From an uncultured beta proteobacterium (GTDB lineage: Bacteria; Pseudomonadota; Gammaproteobacteria; Burkholderiales; Burkholderiaceae): a DNA stretch of 46,561 nucleotides. The position numbers and the translations under genes are program-made. The notes under the pieces were generated by a model. It made no database searches. It saw only the letters and a list, made by a program, of their open reading frames with translations, and was not told the origin of the DNA. The DNA is taken from NCBI GenBank assembly GCA_903821995.1, contig CAIJNI010000071.1:1-46561 (forward strand). The letters are read 5' to 3'. Shown piece by piece: positions 1 to 9,201 of the stretch (positions within the stretch are counted from its first letter, which is position 1; every line of letters starts with the position of its first letter).

Positions 1-29
1 AATACTTGCTTTTGTAGCAAATAATACCT

Positions 30-116
30 TGGTGCGAGGAGGGGGACTCGAACCCCCACACCATTTCTGGCGTCAGGACCTAAACCTGGTGCGTCTACCA
101 ATTTCGCCATCCTCGC
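30..116 (-). tRNA. tRNA-Leu, anticodon UAG
   Basis: Read on the minus strand this is an 87-nt leucine-type tRNA. The 7-bp acceptor stem begins GCGAGGA and closes with TCCTCGC. The D-loop has GGTAGACGC, the anticodon loop TTTAGGT carries UAG (complement CTA at 80-82), there is a class II variable arm, and the T-loop is GTTCGAGTCC. CCA is encoded (TGG at 30-32). The outermost anticodon-stem pair looks like a C-A mismatch, which is minor. The gene lies just downstream of ispDF on the same strand, so it may be transcribed from a promoter in the 47-bp gap or with ispDF. A weak 5-bp hairpin (TTGCT/AGCAA) follows it at about 7-20. Confidence 0.96.
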
Positions 117-163
117 ACATTTAAACCATTATTTTACAGTCTTTAGCAAGTGTGAGGCTAAAT

Positions 164-1387
164 TCAATTAAAAGATGAATCAACGAGCACTGCTGCTTGA
201 GTTTCTATTGCCTCTTCATTACCTAGATAACCAAGATTTTCATTAGTTTTAGCCTTTATGTTCACGCGGGAGCTTTCAATCTGCAAAGCTTGGCTAATAT
301 TGACTCTCATTTGTGGCAAATAATTTTCCAACTTGGGCTTTTGACAGATGATGGTGCAATCAACATTTAAAATACTGTATCCGCCCCCCATCAAAATACT
401 AGCGGTGGTTTTTAATAAATCCAGACTATTTGCATCCTTGTATTTCAAATCTGTATCTGGGAAATGTTGCCCAATATCGCCTAAGCCTGCAGCTCCAAAA
501 CATGCATCAATAATTGAATGAGTCAAAGCATCAGCATCTGAGTGGCCAAGTAATCCCATCGGGTGATCAATAAGCACCCCCCCTAAAATTAAATCTCTAC
601 CTATCTCCAATTTATGAACATCGTAGCCTTGGCCAATCCTAATTGAACTTGATTTTAATTGTGCTTTTGAAGAAATACCACTTACTATAATTTTTTCCAT
701 TGTATATAAATCATCCTGATAGGTAACTTTAAAGTTTTGTAAAGAACCTAAAATTAATAAAGGCCCGACTTCGTTATTTTCAAACAAGCTTGCCTCATCT
801 GTGAATACAAGATGCTTATTAATTGCAGAAGTTAGAGCCTCGTATAGATCTTTCACTTTAAACATTTGAGGCGTTTGCGCCAACCATAATTTATCTCTTG
901 GTATCCCAGATTCGATTTGGGCATCAAACAATAATGGATTATGAGACTTTTTAATACTATCGCTAATAGGTAAAGCAAGAATTCCACCAAAATTATCAGA
1001 TTTGGAGCGGACCACTTTAATTAAACTTAGAATCAGTTGTTGTGTGATGCCTGGTCTCGCAGCATCATGTACTAAGACCCAATCATTCTTAGAAATACCC
1101 GATAAGAGCATCTCCTCTAAAGTACGAAGCACTGTTTCTTGTCGGGATGGACCGCCGGTTAATGTTAGCTTGAGTTTATCGGAAATTGGCCAATTGATTT
1201 TAGTATGTTCACTCTGATCAGGAGATAGTCCAATCCAAATTGATTCTATTTCACTTAATTCAATAAAACGTTCCAATGAATAAAGCACCATGGGCTTCCC
1301 ATCAATTAAGGAAAACTGTTTAGGTGTAGTTCCACCCATTCTTTGTCCAATTCCTGCACAAGGGATTAGAGCGTGGCATTTAGTCAT
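164..1387 (-). CDS. ispDF: Bifunctional IspD/IspF (MEP-pathway isoprenoid enzyme)
   Basis: One 407-residue protein joins two non-consecutive MEP-pathway enzymes. Residues 1-235 are IspD, the CTP-dependent cytidylyltransferase acting on 2-C-methyl-D-erythritol 4-phosphate. It has the nucleotide-binding loop CAGIGQRMGGTTPKQF at 10-25 and VLVHDAARP at 104-112. Residues 249-407 are IspF, the 2,4-cyclodiphosphate synthase, with GYDVH (D256, H258), the GHSDAD loop, H290 as the expected third zinc ligand, and KTNENLGYLG near the C-terminus. The domains are joined by only about 15 residues. The ATG at 1387 has no obvious Shine-Dalgarno. Fusions are well known in alpha- and epsilonproteobacteria, whereas betaproteobacteria usually have separate genes. 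The gene is divergent from mfd with a 66-bp gap. Function is secure from motifs. Confidence 0.96.
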   Translation of the reverse strand: MTKCHALIPCAGIGQRMGGTTPKQFSLIDGKPMVLYSLERFIELSEIESIWIGLSPDQSEHTKINWPISDKLKLTLTGGPSRQETVLRTLEEMLLSGISKNDWVLVHDAARPGITQQLILSLIKVVRSKSDNFGGILALPISDSIKKSHNPLLFDAQIESGIPRDKLWLAQTPQMFKVKDLYEALTSAINKHLVFTDEASLFENNEVGPLLILGSLQNFKVTYQDDLYTMEKIIVSGISSKAQLKSSSIRIGQGYDVHKLEIGRDLILGGVLIDHPMGLLGHSDADALTHSIIDACFGAAGLGDIGQHFPDTDLKYKDANSLDLLKTTASILMGGGYSILNVDCTIICQKPKLENYLPQMRVNISQALQIESSRVNIKAKTNENLGYLGNEEAIETQAAVLVDSSFN

Positions 1388-1441
1388 TTTTGATAATTAT
1401 TTATTAAGGGAGTACTAGAGCGAACAAACATAGATCAATTC

Positions 1442-1447
1442 TATAAT
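1442..1447 (+). promoter_or_regulatory. -10 box of a possible leaderless mfd promoter
   Basis: A perfect TATAAT lies exactly 6 nt before the mfd ATG at 1454, and no Shine-Dalgarno fits between them. Transcription would begin at or next to the start codon, giving a leaderless mRNA. No good -35 hexamer is visible at 16-18 bp, so the site is tentative in AT-rich DNA. Confidence 0.4.
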
Positions 1448-1453
1448 GCTTTC

Positions 1454-4400
1454 ATGGAAAACTCTTCACAACCACTTACGCAAACAAATAGAAAACTGTT
1501 TTTAGATCCGCCTCTTCCTAAACCACAAATTGGGAAAAAATATGAGTTCAATCAAATCATTGGGTCAGCTGATGCGGCTTTAATAGCCCAACATGCTGAA
1601 ATATATAGAGAAAACTTCTCCGTATTAATAGTTATTTGTAGCAATTTTGATGATTTAAATAGACTTTACGATGAAATCGCCCTATTCAATAGTTCATTAA
1701 TTGTAAGAAAGCTTCCCGATTGGGAAATCTTACCTTATGACCACTTTTCCCCACATCAAGATCTAATTTCTGAAAGATTAGAAACACTTCATCGATTAAA
1801 CAAAGGTGATTGCGACGTCTTGCTTCTTTCTGTGAGTACATTCTTACAACGAATGTCTCCCCCTCAATTTATTTCCTCAAGGACTTTTTTCTTTAAGCAA
1901 GGTGAAAAAATAAATCAAGTTATGCTGAGAAATAAATTACAAGAAATTGGCTATGATCCTGTGTCTGCAGTTATTAGGCCTGGCGAATATAGTATTCGTG
2001 GCGGACTAATTGATTTATTTCCGATGGGATCAAACTTACCTTATCGTATAGATCTCTTTGATGATGAAATAGAGAATATCAAAACGTTTGATCCAGATAC
2101 TCAAAGAAGCTTATTTCCAGTAAAAGAAATCAAACTACTCCCCGGTCATGAATTTCCTTTTGATGAGGCCGCAAGAAAGTTTGCACGTGGGAAATGGAGA
2201 GAGTATTTTGAAGGAGACCCTTCAAAATGTTCTATGTATAAAGATTTAGCGCAAGGAATTGCTAGTCCTGGAATTGAATTCTATTTGCCTTTATTTTTTG
2301 ACCGTTTAGAATCTATCGTTGATTATTTTCCAAAATTTACACAATCCCCTTGGATATGGATACAGGGGGATATTCAAGAATCTATTTCCTCGTTTTGGGA
2401 AAATGTAACTGAACGGCATAAGTTCTTATCACATGACGTTGAAAGACCAATAGTTAATCCAAATGATATTTTTATTAATGAAGAACAATTTTTTTCATTA
2501 ATAAAACCCTACCCTAGAGTAACTTTAAAAAATAATGCTATCGAAAACGATGCCGATAATAAATCGTTTTTAACCATCCCCACCATTTCAATTAACAGAA
2601 AATCTGCTGATTCAATATCTTTGCTTCGCCAATTTTCATCAGAAACAAAATATAAGATTGTAATTTGCGCTGACACTCCCGGGAGAAGAGAAACGATTAA
2701 GGATTTGATTGATAACTCCTCATTTTTACCCTCAACTAATATTCTTAATCTAGAGTTTCATGCTGGTATTAATGAGTTTATTTCAAGTGGTCATAATTTT
2801 GGACTAATTGTTGCACCAATTTATAATGGCTTTATTTCCGCTTCATTAAATTCTTGTTTTATTTCTGAATATGTATTATTTTTTAATTCTGAATCGAAGA
2901 GAAAACGTTCAAAGAAAGAATCCTCTACAAATATTGATAGTATCGTTAGAGATCTATCAGAGTTAAATGTGGGAGATCCTGTTGTACACTCTGAGCACGG
3001 CATAGGAAGGTATCAAGGACTTATTCTTATTGATACGGGTCAGGGAGACGAAGAATTTTTATTCTTAAACTATGCCAATAGCGCAAGTTTATATGTCCCA
3101 GTGCAGCAGATACACTTAATCTCAAGGTACGCCGGCTCAGATCCAGAACATGCTCCATTACATAACCTTGGCTCAGAACAATGGGAAAAAGCGCGAAAAA
3201 AAGCTTCTGATCAGATACGAGATACAGCCGCTGAGCTCCTTAATATATATGCACTTAGAAGCATTCGAAAAGGCCATGCATTCGAATTCTCTCGCACAGA
3301 TTACACTATTTTTTGTGAAGGTTTTGGATTTGAGGAAACGCCAGATCAACTATCTGCAATATCGGCAGTTATCGAAGACATGACAAGCGGAAAACCAATG
3401 GATAGGTTAATTTGCGGAGATGTGGGATTTGGAAAAACCGAAGTTGCTTTAAGAGCTAGTTTCGTTGCAGTAATGGGAGGAAAACAAGTAGCAATACTTT
3501 GCCCAACTACATTACTTGCAGAACAACATGCAAACACTTGGCGCGATAGAATGGCAAACTGGCCGGTAAAAATTGTAGAGATATCTCGATTTCAATCAAC
3601 TAAAGAAGTTAATACTGCACTAAAAGCTATTGAAAATGGAAATGCTGATATTGTCATAGGCACACACAAAATATTGACTCCTGAATTAAATTTCAAAAGG
3701 TTGGGGTTACTAATCATAGATGAAGAACATCGTTTTGGAGTTCGACAAAAAGAAGCATTGAAATCCCTTAGATCAGATGTTGATATCCTAACACTAACAG
3801 CAACTCCAATACCCAGAACACTCGGTATGGCCCTTGAGGGAATTAGAGAACTATCTGTTATTGCAACTGCACCTCAAAAAAGGTTATCAATTAAGACCTT
3901 TTTGCGCAGAGAAGGTGAGGGTATCATTCGAGAGTCTGTGCTAAGGGAAATAAAACGCGGCGGTCAAGTATATTTTTTACATAATCAAGTTGAGACCATC
4001 GAAAATAGACGTCTTTTCTTAGAGAGAGTTGTACCAGAGGCAAGAATTGGAATAGCACACGGGCAATTACCAGAAAGAGAGCTGGAAAAAATAATGCATG
4101 ATTTTGTCTCAAAAAAGATAAATCTTTTGCTTTGTAGCACCATCATTGAAACTGGTATTGACGTCCCTTCTGCCAATACAATTATCATACATCGCGCAGA
4201 CAAATTTGGCTTAGCTCAACTTCATCAATTGCGGGGGCGCGTTGGAAGATCTCATCATCAAGCATATGCCTATTTACTTGTCCCCGATCCTGAGGCTCTA
4301 TCAAAACAAGCTAAATTGCGACTAGATGCTATACAAGCAATGGAAGAACTAGGATCTGGCTTTTATTTAGCAATGCATGATCTTGAAATTCGTGGCGCAG

Positions 4401-4981
4401 GAGAAGTCCTAGGTGATAAACAATCTGGCGAAATTCACGAAATCGGATTTCAGTTGTATAGCGAAATGTTAAATAGGGCTGTAAAGGATTTAAAGAATGG
4501 AAAAGAGCCAGATTTACTAACACCAATGCATCAATCCACTGAAATCTCATTGGGAGTTCCCGCTCTTCTTCCGAGCGATTACTGCCCAGATGTTCATGAA
4601 AGGCTATCAATTTATAAAAAACTAGCTTTATCAACTGATAATGAACATATAAATTTAATTTTTGAGGAGTTGATAGATAGATTCGGGAAAATTCCCGATA
4701 AAGGTTTAGCATTAATAGAAACGCATAGATTACGGTTAGGTATATCTTCTATAGGCATAAAAAAACTTGATGCAAGTAATACATCAATCCTCTTACAATT
4801 TATACCAAATCCCCCTATTGACCCTCTAAAAATTATCAAGCTCATTCAAAATAACCCATCTTTCAAACTTTTTGGACAAGATCGATTAAAGATAACCCCA
4901 TCACATCGAGATGACTTTAGTACTTTAACTAAGCGGATCGAAAAAATAAAGCAAACTATCGCCTATCTTGAAAATTATTAA
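1454..4981 (+). CDS. mfd: Transcription-repair coupling factor Mfd
   Basis: Mfd is a cytoplasmic DNA translocase that removes RNA polymerase stalled at lesions and recruits UvrA. The 1175 residues match full-length family members (E. coli 1148). The N-terminal third is UvrB-like, including the loop around LPDWEILPYDHFSPHQD. The RNA-polymerase-interacting domain starts near VVHSEHGIGRYQGL (about residue 510). The RecG-like motor has Walker A GDVGFGKTEVALRA (about 655), the DEEH box in LLIIDEEHRFGVRQ, motif III TATPIPRTLGMAL, and motif VI QLRGRVGRSHHQAYAYLL. The C-terminal D7 domain is present. Start is ATG 1454, possibly on a leaderless transcript. serB follows 1 bp after the stop, so the two are probably co-transcribed. 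Confidence 0.98.
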   Translation: MENSSQPLTQTNRKLFLDPPLPKPQIGKKYEFNQIIGSADAALIAQHAEIYRENFSVLIVICSNFDDLNRLYDEIALFNSSLIVRKLPDWEILPYDHFSPHQDLISERLETLHRLNKGDCDVLLLSVSTFLQRMSPPQFISSRTFFFKQGEKINQVMLRNKLQEIGYDPVSAVIRPGEYSIRGGLIDLFPMGSNLPYRIDLFDDEIENIKTFDPDTQRSLFPVKEIKLLPGHEFPFDEAARKFARGKWREYFEGDPSKCSMYKDLAQGIASPGIEFYLPLFFDRLESIVDYFPKFTQSPWIWIQGDIQESISSFWENVTERHKFLSHDVERPIVNPNDIFINEEQFFSLIKPYPRVTLKNNAIENDADNKSFLTIPTISINRKSADSISLLRQFSSETKYKIVICADTPGRRETIKDLIDNSSFLPSTNILNLEFHAGINEFISSGHNFGLIVAPIYNGFISASLNSCFISEYVLFFNSESKRKRSKKESSTNIDSIVRDLSELNVGDPVVHSEHGIGRYQGLILIDTGQGDEEFLFLNYANSASLYVPVQQIHLISRYAGSDPEHAPLHNLGSEQWEKARKKASDQIRDTAAELLNIYALRSIRKGHAFEFSRTDYTIFCEGFGFEETPDQLSAISAVIEDMTSGKPMDRLICGDVGFGKTEVALRASFVAVMGGKQVAILCPTTLLAEQHANTWRDRMANWPVKIVEISRFQSTKEVNTALKAIENGNADIVIGTHKILTPELNFKRLGLLIIDEEHRFGVRQKEALKSLRSDVDILTLTATPIPRTLGMALEGIRELSVIATAPQKRLSIKTFLRREGEGIIRESVLREIKRGGQVYFLHNQVETIENRRLFLERVVPEARIGIAHGQLPERELEKIMHDFVSKKINLLLCSTIIETGIDVPSANTIIIHRADKFGLAQLHQLRGRVGRSHHQAYAYLLVPDPEALSKQAKLRLDAIQAMEELGSGFYLAMHDLEIRGAGEVLGDKQSGEIHEIGFQLYSEMLNRAVKDLKNGKEPDLLTPMHQSTEISLGVPALLPSDYCPDVHERLSIYKKLALSTDNEHINLIFEELIDRFGKIPDKGLALIETHRLRLGISSIGIKKLDASNTSILLQFIPNPPIDPLKIIKLIQNNPSFKLFGQDRLKITPSHRDDFSTLTKRIEKIKQTIAYLENY

Positions 4982-4982
4982 A

Positions 4983-5831
4983 ATGAATATAACATTTATA
5001 CACTCATCATCAGATTCAAATAATTTTATTGAGAAAGCCCTTCAGCTTTTCCCCTTTTTAAAAATTAAAAGTCGTACAAAACAATGCTCTATATTTGAAA
5101 GTGACGTTAATATCACAACAGATATAAAGACCGCCATAAGAAATTTCTCAATTTCTTATGCTACTGACCTCATCATTTCACCCCATGAATTTAATCCAAC
5201 TCAAATTAAGATACTTGCCATTGATATGGACTCAACACTGATCAATATTGAGTGTATAGATGAAATTGCTCGAGAAGTTGGACTTGAAAAAGAGGTCTCA
5301 AAAATTACTGAACTAACAATGAATGGAGAAATTAAAGATTTTTCTGAGAGTTTAAAATTGCGTGTTAAGTTACTAAAAGGTGTTCCCTTAAGCGCACTTG
5401 AACATGTCTACAACAACAAATTAAAATTTAATCCAGGCGCAGTGAATCTTTTATCTAGCGCTAAGTTACGTGGATGGAAAACCATATTAGTCTCTGGCGG
5501 GTTTGATTTCTTCACTAATCAACTTAAAGAAAAATTAAACTTTAATGATGCATTTGCAAATCAATTAGAAATAGTAAATGGCTCACTTACAGGCGGAATT
5601 GTTGGGACAATTATTGATGGTAAGCAAAAGGCTGAAATTGTGGGTAAATGCGCCCTAAAGTATGGCTATACAACAAAGAATGCTTTAGTGATAGGAGATG
5701 GTGCAAATGATTTACCCATGATGTCTTGTGCGGGGCTCTCTATAGGATATAGAGCAAAAACGATTGTTAAGGAAAAGGCCGACGGCTTTTTAGACTTCGC
5801 CGGCCTTGATATCATTTTAAGTATCTTTTAA
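4983..5831 (+). CDS. serB: Phosphoserine phosphatase SerB
   Basis: HAD-superfamily enzyme for the last step of serine synthesis, phosphoserine to serine plus phosphate. The HAD nucleophile motif AIDMDSTLI holds D81 and D83. Further motifs are VSGGFDFFTNQL (motif II Ser) and GDGANDLPMM (metal-binding acidic motif). The N-terminal 75 residues form the short ACT-like region seen in bacterial SerB. I chose ATG 4983 (282 residues), 1 bp after the mfd stop, over a TTG at 4968 that lies inside mfd, because the ATG is conventional and fits translational coupling. There is no strong Shine-Dalgarno. The gene converges with bktB, with only 6 bp between stops. Confidence 0.96.
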   Translation: MNITFIHSSSDSNNFIEKALQLFPFLKIKSRTKQCSIFESDVNITTDIKTAIRNFSISYATDLIISPHEFNPTQIKILAIDMDSTLINIECIDEIAREVGLEKEVSKITELTMNGEIKDFSESLKLRVKLLKGVPLSALEHVYNNKLKFNPGAVNLLSSAKLRGWKTILVSGGFDFFTNQLKEKLNFNDAFANQLEIVNGSLTGGIVGTIIDGKQKAEIVGKCALKYGYTTKNALVIGDGANDLPMMSCAGLSIGYRAKTIVKEKADGFLDFAGLDIILSIF

Positions 5832-5837
5832 ATCAAG

Positions 5838-7022
5838 TTAAAGTCTTTCAAAAATTACCGCAATTCCTTGTCCGCCACCAATACACATAGTTACAAGGGC
5901 ATATTTTCCTTGACAGCGGTGAAGTTCATAAATGGCTTTAGTAGCAATAACAGCACCTGATGCTCCTATTGGATGTCCAATAGCAATAGCACCCCCATTG
6001 ATGTTGGTTTTTCCAGGATCCAGATCTAATCCTTTTGCAACGGCTAATGCCTGTGATGCAAAAGCCTCATTTGATTCCACCACATCTATATCAGAAATTT
6101 TTAAATTTGCTTTTTTTAAGGCTAATTTAGATGCCGGTATAGGTCCCTCACCCATTATATGATTAGGTACACCGGCCACTGCATAAGAGACAATTCTAGC
6201 CAATGGCTTTAAACCTGATTTAGATGCAACTTCAGCAGAAGCCAAAACAAAAAAAGATGCCCCGTCATTAATGCTTGATGCATTTCCAGCAGTCACCGTT
6301 CCATTTTCTTTAAGGAAAACAGGTTTAAGCTTGCTAAGACTTTCAAATGAGACTTCTGGGCGAACACCCTCATCATGTTCAAAAACAATATCACCTTTGC
6401 GACTTTTGATCACAATGGGAACAATTTGTGATTTAAAGCGCCCTTCACTCTGAGCAACTGAAGCTCTTCGTTGGGATTCTGCCGCTAATTGATCTTGCTC
6501 CTCCCTACTTAAATTCCATTTTTTTGCCAAGTTTTCTGCAGTAATACCCATGTGACCAACTCCAAATGGATCTGTTAAAGCTGAGACCATCATATCTATC
6601 ATCTTAGTGTCATTCATTCGAGCACCTGATCTCATAGCAGGTGAACCATAAAGTCCTCTAGACATTACTTCAACACCCCCACCAACTGCATAATCACAAT
6701 CTCCGAGCATGATTTGTTGGGCAGAAGTAACTATCCCCTGAAGTCCGGAGCTACATAAACGATTCACAGCCATCGCAACTGATTCCATCGATAAACCGGC
6801 TTGAATTGAGGCTACTCTAGCGACATAAGGATAGCGAGTTTCAGTTGGAATGCAATTACCTACAGTAACGTAGTTAATTGATTGTGGGTCGACACCTGAT
6901 CTAGAAACTGCCTCTTTCATAACCATTCCAGCCAACTCAGCTGGTTCAATACTACTTAAGGCACCATTAAAACTTCCAACGCCAGACCTTACCGCACTTA
7001 ATACAACGACATCTTTTGTCAT
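5838..7022 (-). CDS. bktB: Beta-ketothiolase (BktB-like acetyl-CoA acetyltransferase)
   Basis: A 394-residue thiolase catalysing Claisen condensation of acyl-CoAs or the reverse thiolysis. The acyl-accepting cysteine is C90 in NRLCSSGLQ. The downstream catalytic residues lie in GGAIAIGHPIGASGA (His) and CIGGGQG (Cys). From memory the sequence is closest to Ralstonia BktB, which accepts C4-C6 ketoacyl-CoAs and supplies PHA monomers. A strong Shine-Dalgarno AAGGAG lies 5 nt before ATG 7022. It sits downstream of rimO and the pha genes on the same strand. The pha cluster has no phaA of its own, so this is the obvious local thiolase for PHB synthesis. Degradative and biosynthetic directions cannot be separated by sequence. 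Confidence 0.9.
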   Translation of the reverse strand: MTKDVVVLSAVRSGVGSFNGALSSIEPAELAGMVMKEAVSRSGVDPQSINYVTVGNCIPTETRYPYVARVASIQAGLSMESVAMAVNRLCSSGLQGIVTSAQQIMLGDCDYAVGGGVEVMSRGLYGSPAMRSGARMNDTKMIDMMVSALTDPFGVGHMGITAENLAKKWNLSREEQDQLAAESQRRASVAQSEGRFKSQIVPIVIKSRKGDIVFEHDEGVRPEVSFESLSKLKPVFLKENGTVTAGNASSINDGASFFVLASAEVASKSGLKPLARIVSYAVAGVPNHIMGEGPIPASKLALKKANLKISDIDVVESNEAFASQALAVAKGLDLDPGKTNINGGAIAIGHPIGASGAVIATKAIYELHRCQGKYALVTMCIGGGQGIAVIFERL

Positions 7023-7075
7023 AACAACTCCTTGTGATTTGATATTAGTAAATTATTTATTTAATTCAATACGAT

Positions 7076-8431
7076 TTAAATTTCTGCTAAAAGGTCATGT
7101 CCATCAGATTTATAAATGGTGACTTTTATAAAGTCACCAATTTTATATCGCTTAGACGCCTTGTGATTAGGGGCAACATAAACAAGCCCATCTATTTCTG
7201 GAGCATCAGCAAAAGTTCTACCAATTCCCCCTTCATTATTAATCTCATCTATTAAAACTCGAAATTTCTTACCCACATTTTTGCTCAGTTTATTTACAGA
7301 AATATTTTCAGCTAACTTCATTAACTGATCACGCCTTTGATTTCGAATCTCTAATGGCAATTGACCAGGTAAATCATTTGCTTTGGCTCCATCAACAGGC
7401 GAAAAGGGAAAGCACCCAACCCTATCAAGTTGCGCAATACTTAAAAAATCAAGAAGATGATTAAACTCCTCCTCGGTCTCACCGGGGAATCCAACGATAA
7501 ATGTACTCCTAATTATTAAATCTGGGCAAACTTTTCTCCAAGAGGTAATGCGTTCTAGGTTCTTCTCTCCACTTGCCGGCCGTTTCATTCTTTTAAGAAC
7601 ATCTGGATGAGAGTGTTGAAGTGGAACGTCCAAATAAGGCAATAATCCATTTCCAAATTCTTTAAAATCTATCATTAATGGAATTAGATCATCCACATGA
7701 GGGTAAGGATACACGTAATGCAATCGCACCCAACTATCATAATTTCTAGCAAGTGCTTTTAATTCAACCACCAAATCATACATGCGACTTTTAATAGGTC
7801 TGCCTTCCCAAAATCCAACTCTATAGGATATATCAACGCCATATGCACTTGTATCCTGAGATATAACCAACAACTCTTTTACGCCGGACTCAAACAGTTT
7901 TTTTGCTTCTAATAAAACCTCATTGATTGGGCGCGACACCAAATCCCCACGCATGCTTGGAATAATGCAAAAAGAGCAGCGATGGTTACAACCTTCAGAG
8001 ATTTTAAGATAAGAAAAATGCTTTGGTGTTAACTTAACGCCAACAGAAGGCACTAAATCCATAAATGGGTCGTGCGGTTTAGGAAGATGAGTATGAACTA
8101 AATCTAACACTTGATTAGTTGCATGTGGACCAGTAATTCCAAGAATTGCTGGATGAATAGATTTAATCAAATTTTGACCATCCGAGGTACTTCTCTGCCC
8201 AAGGCAACCGGTAACTATTACCTTACCATTTTCTTGTAGCGCTTCACTTATAGCATTAAGACTTTCTTCCACCGCAGAATCAATAAAGCCACAAGTATTA
8301 ACAATGACAATATCTGCGGAATCATAATTTTTAGAGATCTCATATCCTTCAGCGCTTAACCTAGTTAATATGAGCTCCGAATCAACTAATGCCTTAGGAC
8401 AACCTAGTGAAACAAATCCAACTTTAGACAC
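7076..8431 (-). CDS. rimO: Ribosomal protein S12 methylthiotransferase RimO
   Basis: Radical-SAM methylthiotransferase that modifies the conserved aspartate of ribosomal protein S12. All three regions are present in 451 residues. The N-terminal MTTase domain has cluster cysteines C11, C47 and C76. The radical-SAM core has C148-x3-C152-x2-C155 in [11 protein letters not shown]. The C-terminal region is TRAM-like (about 380-451). The opening [15 protein letters not shown] is typical of RimO and distinguishes it from MiaB. The start is GTG 8431, with weak upstream GAAAG pairing. It lies 17 bp after phaR, an arrangement seen in other Burkholderiales, so it is likely co-transcribed with the PHA genes although functionally unrelated. 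Confidence 0.96.
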   Translation of the reverse strand: MSKVGFVSLGCPKALVDSELILTRLSAEGYEISKNYDSADIVIVNTCGFIDSAVEESLNAISEALQENGKVIVTGCLGQRSTSDGQNLIKSIHPAILGITGPHATNQVLDLVHTHLPKPHDPFMDLVPSVGVKLTPKHFSYLKISEGCNHRCSFCIIPSMRGDLVSRPINEVLLEAKKLFESGVKELLVISQDTSAYGVDISYRVGFWEGRPIKSRMYDLVVELKALARNYDSWVRLHYVYPYPHVDDLIPLMIDFKEFGNGLLPYLDVPLQHSHPDVLKRMKRPASGEKNLERITSWRKVCPDLIIRSTFIVGFPGETEEEFNHLLDFLSIAQLDRVGCFPFSPVDGAKANDLPGQLPLEIRNQRRDQLMKLAENISVNKLSKNVGKKFRVLIDEINNEGGIGRTFADAPEIDGLVYVAPNHKASKRYKIGDFIKVTIYKSDGHDLLAEI

Positions 8432-8448
8432 GATTTTCTTTCAAAGAA

Positions 8449-9111
8449 TTAATTATTGGTTTTAGGCGGTATATTAAAAGGGAATTTAATTAGTAACCCA
8501 TTAGTCTGGCTTTGAATCTGCTCGAGAAACATTGTTCCAACTTCGAAAAAATTTGTAAACGGACTAGCGAAGTTAGAAGCAGTATTTTGTTGATTAAAAC
8601 TTAACCAAGTTTCTGGGGTTATAGCCCCACCTATATTTTTACAATAAGAGAGGTATTGATTTTGCAGATCGCCAAACTGATTTAAATTTTTTTCCAAAAA
8701 AGGGGCAATCATCCCTTGTAATGAATTTCCGTAAAATCTTATCAATGACAATAGGCTTTCAGATGACAGCAATGGAGTTCCACTAGACTCCTCTTCTAAA
8801 ATTATTTGCATCAGAATGCTCCTAGTGATTTCCTCGTTGGTTTTAACATCGATCACCTGGAATATCTCATGAGACATAACTAAACTTTTAATATCAGTAA
8901 GTGTTATATAGGCGCTATTTAATGTGTCATATAAACGACGGTTCGGATATTTTTTTATAATCCTAGATAAAGGATAGGGATCAGCTTTAGGCTCGGATTT
9001 TAATAACTTTTTACTTTTTTGCCTGTTTTTAAGACTTATAGTTTTGTCTGATCTCAAAGAGCGACTTTTTAGAGGAACCTCACTCATTTTATTGGGTATT
9101 ACTTTAGCCAT
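8449..9111 (-). CDS. phaR: PHA synthesis repressor PhaR
   Basis: Regulator that binds both DNA and PHB and represses phasin and pha genes until polymer accumulates. The conserved N-terminal DNA-binding/PHB-accumulation domain starts at IIKKYPNRRLYDT (about residue 49) and runs through YITLTDIKSLV and DVKTNEEITRSILMQIILEEE. A helical region follows to about 180. The protein is 220 residues, slightly longer than typical PhaR (about 180-190), because a basic Ser/Lys-rich stretch of about 47 residues precedes the domain. A second ATG at residue 9 is a possible start. It follows phaB after 90 bp containing a tandem direct repeat, a plausible autoregulatory site. Confidence 0.92.
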   Translation of the reverse strand: MAKVIPNKMSEVPLKSRSLRSDKTISLKNRQKSKKLLKSEPKADPYPLSRIIKKYPNRRLYDTLNSAYITLTDIKSLVMSHEIFQVIDVKTNEEITRSILMQIILEEESSGTPLLSSESLLSLIRFYGNSLQGMIAPFLEKNLNQFGDLQNQYLSYCKNIGGAITPETWLSFNQQNTASNFASPFTNFFEVGTMFLEQIQSQTNGLLIKFPFNIPPKTNN

Positions 9112-9167
9112 TAAGCTCTCATTTATCTCACAAAAATTTAAATATTTAAAAAAATATAGATTTGTGA

Positions 9168-9190
9168 CTATTTTAGACTCTATTTTGACT
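9168..9190. repeat. Tandem direct repeat between phaB and phaR
   Basis: CTATTTTAGACT (9168-9179) is followed directly by CTATTTTGACT (9180-9190), with another GACT just before at 9166-9169. On the pha coding strand this reads as two TAGTC/AGTC-type boxes spaced one helical turn apart, 57-79 bp upstream of the phaR start. Position and spacing suggest a protein-binding site, with PhaR autoregulation the obvious guess. The flanks are very AT-rich, so chance cannot be excluded. Confidence 0.4.
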
Positions 9191-9201
9191 AAAAACGATA
9201 T

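Noticed and set aside
4968..4982. TTG start for serB inside the mfd gene
   Set aside because: ATG 4983, 1 bp after the mfd stop, is conventional and gives a normal-length protein; the extra five residues have no support.
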